Source: Acidovorax sp. 107
GTDB lineage: Bacteria; Pseudomonadota; Gammaproteobacteria; Burkholderiales; Burkholderiaceae_C
Assembly: GCF_003058055.1 (NCBI RefSeq)
Contig: NZ_QBTZ01000001.1
Span: 3,800,001 to 3,864,000, forward strand
Direction: 5' to 3'
DNA length: 64,000 nt
Every line of letters begins with the position of its first letter. Within the stretch, counting starts at the first letter, position 1. Shown here piece after piece: positions 52,728 to 60,480 of this stretch. The translations under genes and the position numbers were made by a program. The notes beneath the pieces were generated by a model. That model worked only from the letters and a program-made list of their open reading frames with translations, did no database searches and was not told where the DNA came from.

Positions 52728-52763
52728 ATGATAACGAAAGCAAACGTTTGCGCAAACGTTTGC
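52728..52763 (-). promoter_or_regulatory. rbs promoter with double LacI-type operator
   Basis: Two back-to-back perfect palindromes GCAAACGTTTGC (52740-52751 and 52752-52763) with the central CG typical of LacI-family sites. On the minus strand a -35-like TTGCGC (52755-52750) and -10-like TATCAT (52733-52728) are spaced 16 bp apart and overlap the operators, so bound RbsR would block RNA polymerase. About 120 bp upstream of the rbsB start. Confidence 0.8.
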
Positions 52764-52839
52764 TAATCGGTAAAAACCCGGAGATGCAGACATTGGGGGA
52801 CCCGATGCACGCGGGCGGATTGCAGGGTTTACGCCCAAG

Positions 52840-52860
52840 AAAAAGGGCGCCGAAGCGCCC
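52840..52860 (-). terminator. Intrinsic terminator of fadD
   Basis: On the minus strand GGGCGC-TTCG-GCGCCC is followed immediately by TTTTT, a textbook Rho-independent terminator 55 bp after the fadD stop. It insulates fadD from the ribose promoter. Confidence 0.85.
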
Positions 52861-52914
52861 TGGGGGAGGTGATGGAGGGCAGCGTTTGTCGCTCTGCCCT
52901 TAGGAACAATGGCC

Positions 52915-54597
52915 TCAGGCCTTGCGCAGCTCTCGGCGCAGGATCTTGCCCACGTTGCTCTTGGGCAGCTCGTCGCGGAACTCGATGTACTTCGGGCGCT
53001 TGTAGCCCGTGAGGTTCTGGTGGCAGTAGTTGGCCACTTCGTCCTCGGTCAGGGCCGGATCGTTCTTGATGATGAACACCTTGATGGCCTCGCCCTGCTT
53101 CTCATCGGGCACGCCGATGGCCGCGCATTCGACCACGCCGGGGCACAGGCTGATGACCTGCTCCAGCTCGTTGGGGAACACGTTGAAGCCGCTCACCAGG
53201 ATCATGTCCTTCTTGCGGTCGATGATGCGGGTGTAGCCCTGCGGGTCCATGATGCCGATGTCGCCCGTGCGCATGAAGCCATCGGGCGTGAAGGCCTTGG
53301 CGTTCTCTTCGGGCTGGTTGTAGTAGCCCGTCATCACGTTGGGGCCGCGGATGCAGATCTCGCCCGACTCGCCCTGGGGCAGGCTGTTGCCCTCGTCGTC
53401 CTTGATGGCGATGTCGATGCCCGGCAGCGGCAGGCCGATGTTGCCGCTGAAGGTGGTGCTGATCACCGGGTTGTTGGTGCCGATGGCGCAGGTCTCGCTC
53501 ATGCCCCAGCCTTCGATCATGGTGCTGCCGGTCACCTTCTGCCACTGCTTGGCCGTGCCCTCGCTGGCCGCCATGCCACCGGCCTGCGACACGCACAGGT
53601 GCGAAAAATCCAGCGTCTTGAACTGCGGGTTTTGCAGCAGCGCGTTGAACAGTGTGTTCACCGCAGGCAGCATGTGGAAGGGGCGCTTTTTGAGTTCGGC
53701 AATGAACTTGGGGATGTCGCGCGGGTTCGGGATCAGCGTGAGGCTGGAGCCCTGGCGGATGGCCAGCAGGCACAGCGTGAGCGCGAAGATGTGGTACAGC
53801 GGCAGCGCGGCAATGCTGTTGGCCTTGGAGAGGTCGCCCACCTTGGACAGTGCGGGCGTGAACCACGCCTCGGCCTGCAGCGTGGCGGCCACGATGTTGC
53901 GGTGGGTCAGCACTGCGCCCTTCGACAGGCCCGTCGTGCCACCGGTGTACTGCAGGAAGGCAATCGAATCCAGCGTGGCCTGGCTGGGTGCGAGCGACTT
54001 GTGCTCACCCAGCGACAGCGCCTTCTTGAACGTGACCACCTTGCGGCCGCCCGTCAGCGGCAGGTCATACGCAGGCACCATCTTGGCCAGATGGCGCACG
54101 GCAAAGGTGATCCACTTGCCAAACCAGAAGCCCAGCAGATCGCCCATGGAGGCCATCACCACATGCTTGACGGCCGTGTGGTCCACGACCTCGGCCAACG
54201 TGTGGGCAAAGTTCTCCAGGATCACGATGGCCGTGGCGCCCGAGTCCTTGAGCTGGTGCTCCAGCTCGCGGGCGGTGTACAGCGGGTTCACGTTCACGCA
54301 GGTGTAGCCAGCGCGCAGCACGGCGGCCATGGTCACGCCAAACTGCGGGATGTTGGGCAGCATGATGGCCACACGCGCACCGGGCTCCAGCCCCAGGCTT
54401 TGCAGATAGGCGCCCAGCGCGGCCGAGCGGCGTTCCAGCTCGCCGTAGGTCATCCACTGGTCCATGCAGACCGAGAACGGGCTGGATGCGTGTTTGCGGA
54501 ACGACTCTTCCAGCAGGTGGGCCACAGAGCGGTATTGCTCGGGCTTCACGTCATGCGGGACGCCCGGGGGGTAGCTCTTGAGCCAGATCTTTTCCAT
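52915..54597 (-). CDS. fadD: Long-chain fatty-acid-CoA ligase
   Basis: 560-residue ANL-superfamily enzyme that activates long-chain fatty acids to acyl-CoA for beta-oxidation or lipid synthesis. AMP-binding P-loop YTGGTTGLSKGAVLTHRN, A5 motif GWGMSETC, A7/A8 motifs RTGDIGIMDPQGYTRIIDRK and the FadD motif region near it, and the catalytic lysine near the C-terminus (LPKSNVGKILRRELR). The ATG at 54597 has AAGGA upstream. Monocistronic, with a strong terminator. Confidence 0.95.
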   Translation of the reverse strand: MEKIWLKSYPPGVPHDVKPEQYRSVAHLLEESFRKHASSPFSVCMDQWMTYGELERRSAALGAYLQSLGLEPGARVAIMLPNIPQFGVTMAAVLRAGYTCVNVNPLYTARELEHQLKDSGATAIVILENFAHTLAEVVDHTAVKHVVMASMGDLLGFWFGKWITFAVRHLAKMVPAYDLPLTGGRKVVTFKKALSLGEHKSLAPSQATLDSIAFLQYTGGTTGLSKGAVLTHRNIVAATLQAEAWFTPALSKVGDLSKANSIAALPLYHIFALTLCLLAIRQGSSLTLIPNPRDIPKFIAELKKRPFHMLPAVNTLFNALLQNPQFKTLDFSHLCVSQAGGMAASEGTAKQWQKVTGSTMIEGWGMSETCAIGTNNPVISTTFSGNIGLPLPGIDIAIKDDEGNSLPQGESGEICIRGPNVMTGYYNQPEENAKAFTPDGFMRTGDIGIMDPQGYTRIIDRKKDMILVSGFNVFPNELEQVISLCPGVVECAAIGVPDEKQGEAIKVFIIKNDPALTEDEVANYCHQNLTGYKRPKYIEFRDELPKSNVGKILRRELRKA

Positions 54598-54671
54598 GCG
54601 CGTGTTTCCTTGTGCTCGCCAAATGCCGTTGATAGGTGGGCACAGATTGTGGAAGGCGGGCGCATTGCGGG

Positions 54672-55418
54672 CTATCGGGCTTGTCCTAGTGTGTGGTTAA
54701 GCTGGGTCCCGCAGGTGACAGGGTCGGTATCGAAGAGCAAATCCATCAGCGCCCGCTCACGCTGCTCGATGGTGGCCAGGAACTGCTCCACCCCGCCGCG
54801 CTGGCGCGCGAGCTGGCCGAAGGTGTCAAACCCTGCCTCCAGAAACTTCTGCAGCGCGCCCATGCCCGCCGCGTTGGCCGGGCCGCGCATCATGCGCAGC
54901 ATCATCCGCAAGCCCGGTGTGCGCGTGAGGCGCGCCAGGTCGGTGCCCATGGCCAGCACGCGCTGCAGCTGTTGCTGGCGGGCGTGGCGCTGGCCTACAG
55001 TGCGCCAGGCGGCGGCGTAGCGGGCGGCGTCGTTGGATGCATCGGCACCTTCTTGCGCACGCCATGCGCGGCCCATATCCTGGTCCAGCTCCTCGGTCTG
55101 CGCGTGCAGCACCGCCAGGGCTACAGCGGTGTTCACGACCGGTTGGGGGAACATGGTCTGCAACGTGCCAGCGATGCGGCCAAACTGCAGATCGCGGTCG
55201 GTGTAGTCGGTGTCGCTGTACAGCTCTTCCAGAAAGAACTGCGCTGCGGGCCCGAACGAGGGCGAGCCCATCAGGTCTGCATAGGTGCCCCGAAAGCGTC
55301 GCGCTTGCAGGCTTTTGACGCTGCCCACCGCTGCCCCCAGCGCCGGGTCGCCCGTGCGGTGCAGGCGCAGGGCGGTCACGTCGGCAATGGCATCGCGGAT
55401 GGTCTGGGCGGCATCCAT
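54672..55418 (-). CDS. Conserved hypothetical protein
   Basis: 248-residue soluble, mostly helical protein; I do not recognise a characterised family. Notable segments: QARRFRGTYADLM, then AAQFFLEELYSDTDYTDRDLQFGRI, which recurs in a set of uncharacterised proteobacterial proteins, and an acidic/aromatic core without metal motifs. No signal peptide. Start ATG 55418. It ends 74 bp before fadD on the same strand and could be cotranscribed with it. Codon use is like the neighbours. Confidence 0.72.
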   Translation of the reverse strand: MDAAQTIRDAIADVTALRLHRTGDPALGAAVGSVKSLQARRFRGTYADLMGSPSFGPAAQFFLEELYSDTDYTDRDLQFGRIAGTLQTMFPQPVVNTAVALAVLHAQTEELDQDMGRAWRAQEGADASNDAARYAAAWRTVGQRHARQQQLQRVLAMGTDLARLTRTPGLRMMLRMMRGPANAAGMGALQKFLEAGFDTFGQLARQRGGVEQFLATIEQRERALMDLLFDTDPVTCGTQLNHTLGQAR

Positions 55419-55516
55419 GGGGCGGGGTCCTTTCAGCGTTCTGCGGGGTGCGGTGTCGGGCTGTGGTCAGACCGCACAATGCGGCTGGTCGATTACAACA
55501 TTTGCCCATCACCACC

Positions 55517-56413
55517 ATGATTGCGCGCTGGCAACGAATCCTTCTCCTGTGCATCCTGCTGGCCATGGCCGCCTGGCTGGTGTGGCAATGGCCCCATTCA
55601 CCCTGGCGCGCCGTGCTGGGGTCCTTGGTTCCGCTGTGTCTGTACCTGGTGGTGATGGCAGTGGAGTTTGTGCTGATGCACATCACCAACCGGACCGACG
55701 CGGCACCGCGCGCGCGCCTGTCGCAGGTGGTGGGTGCCTGGTGGGCCGAGGTGTGGGTGGCGCTGCTGGTCTTCTGCTGGCGCCAGCCGTTTCGTCACCA
55801 GTCCGTACCCGACTGGCTGCCTGCGCAGCCCACCGGAAAGCGCGGCGTGGTGCTGGTACACGGCTTCATGTGCAACCGGGGGCTGTGGCTGCCGTGGTTT
55901 GCGCATTTGCAGGCGCGGGGGCATGCCTATATCGCGGTCAATCTGGAGCCGGTGATGGGCTCGATTGACGAGTATGCGGACATCATTGAAGACGCTGTGC
56001 GCAAGGTGACGGCGGCCACGGGGCAGGCGCCGGTGTTGTTGTGCCACAGCATGGGCGGGTTGGCGGCGCGGGCGTGGCTGCGGGCGCACCAGGCGGACGG
56101 GCGGGTGCACCGGGTGTTGACGCTGGGAACGCCGCATGGGGGTACGTGGCTGGGGCGTTTCAGTCGCGCGGTGAATGGGCGGCAGATGAGCCTGGCGGGG
56201 GACTGGGTGGTGGCGTTGCAGCGGGCGGAGCCTGCGGGGCGGGCGGCTTTGTTTACTTGCTGGTTTTCGAACTGCGACAACATCGTCTTCCCGGCGACCA
56301 CGGCGGCGTTGGTGGGGGCGGACAACCGGTTGGTGGAAGGGTTGGCGCACGTGGAGATGGCGTTTGACCCTGGGGTGATGGCGGTTTGTCTGGAGGAGGT
56401 TGATCGGGGGTGA
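55517..56413 (+). CDS. Membrane-anchored alpha/beta hydrolase (lipase-like)
   Basis: 298 residues. Two or three hydrophobic segments at the N-terminus (residues ~7-25, 33-53 and 75-92) precede an alpha/beta-hydrolase domain with oxyanion motif VVLVHGFMCNRG, nucleophile elbow CHSMGGLAARAW, and a C-terminal histidine in GLAHVEMAF. Resembles bacterial PGAP1/lipase-class hydrolases. Probably acts on lipids or esters at the membrane; substrate unknown. The start ATG 55517 is taken because the upstream open frame has no ribosome site. Confidence 0.82.
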   Translation: MIARWQRILLLCILLAMAAWLVWQWPHSPWRAVLGSLVPLCLYLVVMAVEFVLMHITNRTDAAPRARLSQVVGAWWAEVWVALLVFCWRQPFRHQSVPDWLPAQPTGKRGVVLVHGFMCNRGLWLPWFAHLQARGHAYIAVNLEPVMGSIDEYADIIEDAVRKVTAATGQAPVLLCHSMGGLAARAWLRAHQADGRVHRVLTLGTPHGGTWLGRFSRAVNGRQMSLAGDWVVALQRAEPAGRAALFTCWFSNCDNIVFPATTAALVGADNRLVEGLAHVEMAFDPGVMAVCLEEVDRG

Positions 56414-56423
56414 TGTTTTGGTT

Positions 56424-56483
56424 TTATTGGCTGGATGCGCTAGTGGGATATGCGCTGGTAGCTATTGATTTTGTAGTGTTTGG
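56424..56483 (-). repeat. Dispersed short repeat, copy 10
   Basis: Minus-strand reading ACTACAAAATCAATAGCTAC, CAGCGCATATCCCACTAGCG, CATCCAGCC. It directly follows the hydrolase gene and abuts the large inverted-repeat element, with the matching copy 11 in opposite orientation on the far side. Confidence 0.7.
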
Positions 56484-56513
56484 TTGCGTGCGCTGATTGG
56501 GTGGCGTGCCTTT

Positions 56514-57091
56514 GTTGAGGGCGGAGGCCGGGAGTCGCCCCGGCGGGCGAGGTACTTTTCTTTGCTTCGCCAAAGAAAAGTACCCAAAAGAAAGGCGACC
56601 CCCAGTCTGCGACCCCTTCGCTTGGCGAAGGGGCAAACCTGCGGCGGGGCGGTTGCGGGGTGCGCCGCAGAACTCACTGCGCGCCTGCAGCGCTCCGTTC
56701 AAACAACTGCGGCGGGTCAGTTCACGAAGCACGCGCGCTGCGACGCGCGTGCCACCCCACAACCGCCCCGCCGCAGGCGCAGCCAGCAGGGGTGGGGAGC
56801 CAAACATCCAACAGCCGAACAGCCACACGGGCCATCGCTGCGCTTGGCCTGGCCTGCGCAGCGCGTGGCGTTTGCGCCCGCGAGACGGGGCCGAGCGCAA
56901 CGCAGCGAAGCAATGGCCCGTGTGGGTGTCCGTTTTTGGGTTCCCTTCTGCGCGTGCCGAGCATCGCAGGTTGCCCGTAGCGAAGCGAAGGGACGCGCGC
57001 AGTAGGGTCGCCCTTTCTTTGGTGACTTTCTTTCGGCGACGCGAAAGAAAGTTACTCGCACGCCGGGCGACTCCCGGCCTCCGCCCTCAAC
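56514..57091. repeat. 578-bp non-coding element of nested inverted repeats
   Basis: The ends are about 90-bp inverted arms (56514-56603 and 57003-57091), nearly identical over the outer 26 bases (GTTGAGGGCGGAGGCCGGGA...). Each arm contains its own hairpin: 14-bp perfect stem GGTACTTTTCTTTG at 56551-56584, and a 10-bp stem at 57025-57052. Inside are a 9-bp hairpin (56613-56633), a 24/25 inverted pair (56638-56662 with 56753-56777), and another (56823-56843 with 56905-56925). Short open frames across it are mirror-image artefacts. I see no transposase; it looks like a compound MITE- or REP-like element able to fold into one large cruciform or RNA. Similar AAAGAAAAGTACC blocks occur in many beta- and gamma-proteobacteria (from memory). 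Confidence 0.8.
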
Positions 57092-57158
57092 CCAGGCACA
57101 GAGCCCAATTCATCCACAAGCTCCAACAACCTCAATCAGGTATTGCTGGATAAAGAGG

Positions 57159-57215
57159 GGTGCTATTAAATGTGTAGCTATTAAGGAATGACTCACTAGC
57201 GCTAGCAGCCAATAC
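57159..57215 (+). repeat. Dispersed short repeat, copy 11
   Basis: Plus-strand reading GCTATTAAATGTGTAGCTAT, TAAGGAATGACTCACTAGCG, CTAGCAGCC. It lies between the large inverted-repeat element and the end of phhA, in opposite orientation to copy 10. Confidence 0.7.
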
Positions 57216-57224
57216 CACCAGAAA

Positions 57225-58064
57225 TCAAGCCGCCACAGCCTCCCGCTCATCCGCAGCAAACTCCGGCAACCCCCGCAGCCGCTCATAGATCGGCGCAAAG
57301 TCCGCCGCCGTCATCTCAAACAGCTGCTCAAAACTGTCGATCACAAAATACGTCTGCTGGTACGTATCGATCTTGTAGCGCGTGCGCATCGTCCGCTCCA
57401 GTTGCAACGGAATGCGCTGCGGCTCGGGGCTCTGCACCGAATACGCCAGTTCGCCCGACGAGCTCAAGATGCCAGCGCCATAGGCCCGCAACTGCCCCGC
57501 CTCGCGGATCAGCCCGAACTCGATCGTGTACCAGTACAACCGGCTCAGCATCTCGCACGACCCCAGCCCCTGCGCCTTCAGCCCGCCCTGGCCGTAGCGC
57601 TGCACATAGTCCGCAAACACCGGGTTGAAAAGCAGCGGCACGTGCCCGAACAGGTCGTGAAAAATGTCGGGCTCGACGATGTACTCGAACTCCTCGGGCT
57701 TGCGGATCCAGTCCGTCACCGGGAACTTGCGGTTGGCCAGCAGGGTGAAGAAGGGCACTTCCGGGATCAGCCCGGGCACGCCCACGAGCTCCCAGCCGGT
57801 CGCTTTGTAGAGGCGCTCGTTGACCTCTTCAAAACGCGGAATGCGGTCGCTCGCGCCCAGCGAGGGCAGGGCGTCGATGAACGCCTGGCTCGCCAGCCCC
57901 GGCAGCAAAGCGCGCTGGCGCTCGTACAGGCGGCGGTAGGTGTCGTGGTCGGCGGCGGTGTAGGCCGCGTAGTCTTGCGGGCAGGTGTAGTCCGCGTTGG
58001 CACGCGAATAGTCGCCACGTGGAGGGCGGGTGGATTGGCCATAGACGACAGGGGCTTGTCCCAT
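57225..58064 (-). CDS. phhA: Phenylalanine 4-monooxygenase
   Basis: 279-residue pterin- and iron-dependent hydroxylase turning phenylalanine into tyrosine. Iron ligands: the two histidines of FHDLFGHVPLLFNP and the glutamate in LYWYTIEFGL. Bacterial, lacking the ACT regulatory domain. I start at the ATG 58064 because AAAGGAG lies six bases upstream; the longer reading from 58085 would put that ribosome site inside the gene. With hppD nearby, it feeds the homogentisate route of phenylalanine/tyrosine breakdown. Confidence 0.96.
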   Translation of the reverse strand: MGQAPVVYGQSTRPPRGDYSRANADYTCPQDYAAYTAADHDTYRRLYERQRALLPGLASQAFIDALPSLGASDRIPRFEEVNERLYKATGWELVGVPGLIPEVPFFTLLANRKFPVTDWIRKPEEFEYIVEPDIFHDLFGHVPLLFNPVFADYVQRYGQGGLKAQGLGSCEMLSRLYWYTIEFGLIREAGQLRAYGAGILSSSGELAYSVQSPEPQRIPLQLERTMRTRYKIDTYQQTYFVIDSFEQLFEMTAADFAPIYERLRGLPEFAADEREAVAA

Positions 58065-58129
58065 TTTTTTCTCCTTTGCCGCCATGGTCGGCGCACCGCG
58101 ATGGGGGTACGCACCAGCCCACGCGGCTG

Positions 58130-59098
58130 CTAATTGATCTTGATTTTTGCGGCCCGGATCAGGAACTCGTACTTGCTGTTTTCCGAGCGCACAAACTGCG
58201 CAAACCCGTCGAGCGTCAGCTCTTCGGGCGTGATGCCCATCTTCTTGAACTTCTCCTTGCCAGCCGGCGAGTGCATCGCGGCGCTGAACGCGTTGGCGTA
58301 CCGGCGTGCGTCCGCATCGGGCAGCGAGGCGGGTGCAAACAGGCCGAACCAGGTGGACACGTTGAAGCCCTGCACGCTGTCGTTGATGCTGGGCACGTTC
58401 GGCAGCGCCTCGTTGCGGCTCAAGGTGGTCACGCCAAGCGCCAGGAACTTGCCCGACTGGATCTGCGGCAGGGCCGAGGCCAGGTTGTCGAACACCAGCA
58501 GCACCTGGCCGGATTCCAGCGCCGCCAGCGCGGGCTTGGAGCCCTGGAACGGCGTGTGGTCCATCTTGGTGTTGGTGAGCGACTCGAACATCTCGGCCGA
58601 GATGTGGCCGATGCTGCCGTTGCCGCCCGAGCCGTACTTGAACTGGTTCGGGTTCTTTTTCAGGTACTGCACCAGGTCGGGCGTGGTCTTGATGCCCAGC
58701 TTGGCCGCCTGCCCCGCATTCACCACCAGCACATTGGGCGTGCGCGCCACGAGGACGAGGGGTTTGAAGTCCTTGAGTGCGTTGTAGGGGAAGTTCTTGT
58801 ACAGCCAGGGGTTCACCGCGTGCGTGGCCACAGCGCCCATCAGCACCTGGTTGCTGGTCTTCCCGGCCTTGGCAACCTGGTCGGCGCCGGTATTGCCACC
58901 GGCCCCCGGTTTGTTCTCCACGGTGATGGCGCCCAACTGGGCGGCAGCACCTTCGGCCACGATACGGGCCGAGGTGTCCAGCGGACCACCAGCGGGGTAG
59001 GGCACCACGATGGTGAGCGGGGCAGACGGGTTCTGCGCCAGCGCGACAGTGGCTGCGCCGGCCAGAAGGGTGCTGAACAGGGTGCTACGGAGCGACAT
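58130..59098 (-). CDS. Bug-family tripartite-tricarboxylate-type solute-binding protein
   Basis: 322-residue periplasmic binding protein with a Sec signal (STLLAGAATVALAQ). Typical Bug features: PLTIVVPYPAGGPLDTSARI, VENKPGAGGNTGADQVAKAG, GSGGNGSIGHISAEMF. Bug proteins are very numerous in beta-proteobacteria and bind carboxylates such as tricarboxylates, amino acids or aromatic acids; many are not next to their membrane partners. Its position between phhA and hppD suggests an aromatic or keto-acid ligand, which is inference. The ATG 59098 has AAAGGA upstream; a palindrome at 59145-59158 may be its operator. Confidence 0.88.
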   Translation of the reverse strand: MSLRSTLFSTLLAGAATVALAQNPSAPLTIVVPYPAGGPLDTSARIVAEGAAAQLGAITVENKPGAGGNTGADQVAKAGKTSNQVLMGAVATHAVNPWLYKNFPYNALKDFKPLVLVARTPNVLVVNAGQAAKLGIKTTPDLVQYLKKNPNQFKYGSGGNGSIGHISAEMFESLTNTKMDHTPFQGSKPALAALESGQVLLVFDNLASALPQIQSGKFLALGVTTLSRNEALPNVPSINDSVQGFNVSTWFGLFAPASLPDADARRYANAFSAAMHSPAGKEKFKKMGITPEELTLDGFAQFVRSENSKYEFLIRAAKIKIN

Positions 59099-59144
59099 CG
59101 GGATCCTTTTGAGTTCCGGGGAGCGCGCAGTATAGGCACCTGTG

Positions 59145-59158
59145 CAGGGTTAACCCTG
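59145..59158. promoter_or_regulatory. 14-bp palindrome upstream of the Bug gene
   Basis: Perfect dyad CAGGGTTAACCCTG in the 73-bp gap between the hppD stop and the Bug start. Size and position suit a repressor or activator site for the Bug gene; the regulator is unknown. Confidence 0.5.
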
Positions 59159-59171
59159 GATGTCCGATGTC

Positions 59172-60284
59172 TTATGTGTTCAGCACGCCACGGCGGATCT
59201 GGTCGCGCTCCAGGGACTCGAACAGCGCCTTGAAGTTGCCTTCGCCAAAGCCGTCGCGGTAGTCGCCTTCGCGCTGGATGAATTCAAAGAACACCGGGCC
59301 CAGCATGGGCGTGGAGAAAATCTGCAGCAGCAGGCGGGGCGTGCCGTCGGCGGTGGTGCCGTCCAGCAAGATGCCACGCGACTGCAGCTCTGGCACAGGC
59401 TGGCCGTGGCCGGGCAGGCGGGTGTCCAGCATCTCGTAGTACACGTCGTTGGGTGCGGTGGCCAGCTGCACGCCGGCCATGCCTAGCTTGTCCACCACGT
59501 CCAGCAGGTTGTCGCAGATCAGTGCGATGTGCTGGATGCCTTCGCCGTTGAACTGCATCAAAAATTCTTCGATCTGGCCACCGCCCTGCTTGGATTCTTC
59601 GTTCAGCGGAATGCGGATCTTGCCGTCAGGGGCAGTCATGGCCTTGGAGGTCAGGCCCGTGTATTCGCCCTGGATGTCGAAGTAGCGGATTTCGCGGAAG
59701 CCGAACAGCTTTTCGTAGAAGTTGGCCCAGAAGCCCATGCGGCCGCGGTACACGTTGTGCGTGAGGTGGTCGATGAGGTTCAGGCCATGGCCCACGGGGC
59801 GGCGGTCTACGCCTTCAATGAATTCGAAGTCGATGTCGTAGATGGACTTGCCGTCTTCAAAGCGGTCGATCAAATACAGCGGTGCGCCGCCAATGCCCTT
59901 GATGGCGGGCAGGCGCAGTTCCATGGGGCCTGTGGGGATCTCGATGGGCTGGGCGCCCAGTTCCAGCGCGCGGTTGTAAGCCTTGTGCGCATCCTTCACG
60001 CGGAAGGCCAGGCCACAGGCCGAGGGGCCGTGCTCGGCGCCGAAGTACGCGGCTTGGCTGTGGGGCTCGCGGTTCAGGATGAAGTTGATGCCGTTCTGGC
60101 GGTACAGCACCACGTCCTTGGAGCGGTGCTTGGCGACCAAGGTGAAGCCGAGCTTTTCAAACACCGCCTCCAGCACGCCGGGCTGGGGCGAGGTGAATTC
60201 GACGAACTCGAAGCCCATCAGGCCCATGGGGTTGTCCCAGGCAGCGAGCTGGGCGGTGGTTTCTTGCGGCAAGGCGGCGTTCAT
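59172..60284 (-). CDS. hppD: 4-Hydroxyphenylpyruvate dioxygenase
   Basis: 370-residue Fe(II) enzyme converting 4-hydroxyphenylpyruvate to homogentisate in tyrosine breakdown. Iron ligands: His in [13 protein letters not shown], His in [13 protein letters not shown], Glu in [31 protein letters not shown] is the class signature. The ATG 60284 has GGAGA six bases upstream, so the upstream in-frame start at 60317 is unnecessary. Regulation by the Lrp/AsnC-type protein encoded at 62581 is possible but not shown. Confidence 0.96.
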   Translation of the reverse strand: MNAALPQETTAQLAAWDNPMGLMGFEFVEFTSPQPGVLEAVFEKLGFTLVAKHRSKDVVLYRQNGINFILNREPHSQAAYFGAEHGPSACGLAFRVKDAHKAYNRALELGAQPIEIPTGPMELRLPAIKGIGGAPLYLIDRFEDGKSIYDIDFEFIEGVDRRPVGHGLNLIDHLTHNVYRGRMGFWANFYEKLFGFREIRYFDIQGEYTGLTSKAMTAPDGKIRIPLNEESKQGGGQIEEFLMQFNGEGIQHIALICDNLLDVVDKLGMAGVQLATAPNDVYYEMLDTRLPGHGQPVPELQSRGILLDGTTADGTPRLLLQIFSTPMLGPVFFEFIQREGDYRDGFGEGNFKALFESLERDQIRRGVLNT

Positions 60285-60439
60285 GGGGTGTCTCCGGCAT
60301 TCGTTGATGAATGTCATGGACTGTAGGCGCGCCCTGCCTCATGTTTCTGGCGAAATCAAGAGGCTTTGCTGCTCGATTTGCAGGAATCTTGTGAATGGTC
60401 AAAATTTTGCGCAGTCAGGCGGCGCATGCGGCCGGATTG

Positions 60440-60461
60440 GACGCCGCATCCATGCGGCGTC
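60440..60461 (-). terminator. Hairpin after the lipase-foldase operon
   Basis: GACGCCGCAT and ATGCGGCGTC form a 22-bp palindrome with a two-base centre, about 20 bp after the foldase stop (60481). No T-run follows. The region 60285-60480 also holds the hppD promoter, so the hairpin separates the two units. Confidence 0.5.
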
Positions 60462-60480
60462 GCCAGGAGCCTCCAGAACG

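Noticed and set aside
52909..55020. Open frame of about 700 codons antisense to fadD
   Set aside because: fadD on the other strand carries all ANL motifs and a strong terminator; the antisense frame has shadow composition.
56484..57153. Several small open frames of 80-218 codons in the inverted-repeat element
   Set aside because: They occur in mirrored pairs on both strands, start and end in the inverted arms and lack ribosome sites; they reflect the repeat structure.
57225..58085. Phenylalanine hydroxylase start at 58085
   Set aside because: The strong AAAGGAG ribosome site lies between 58085 and the ATG at 58064, so the shorter form is the likely product.
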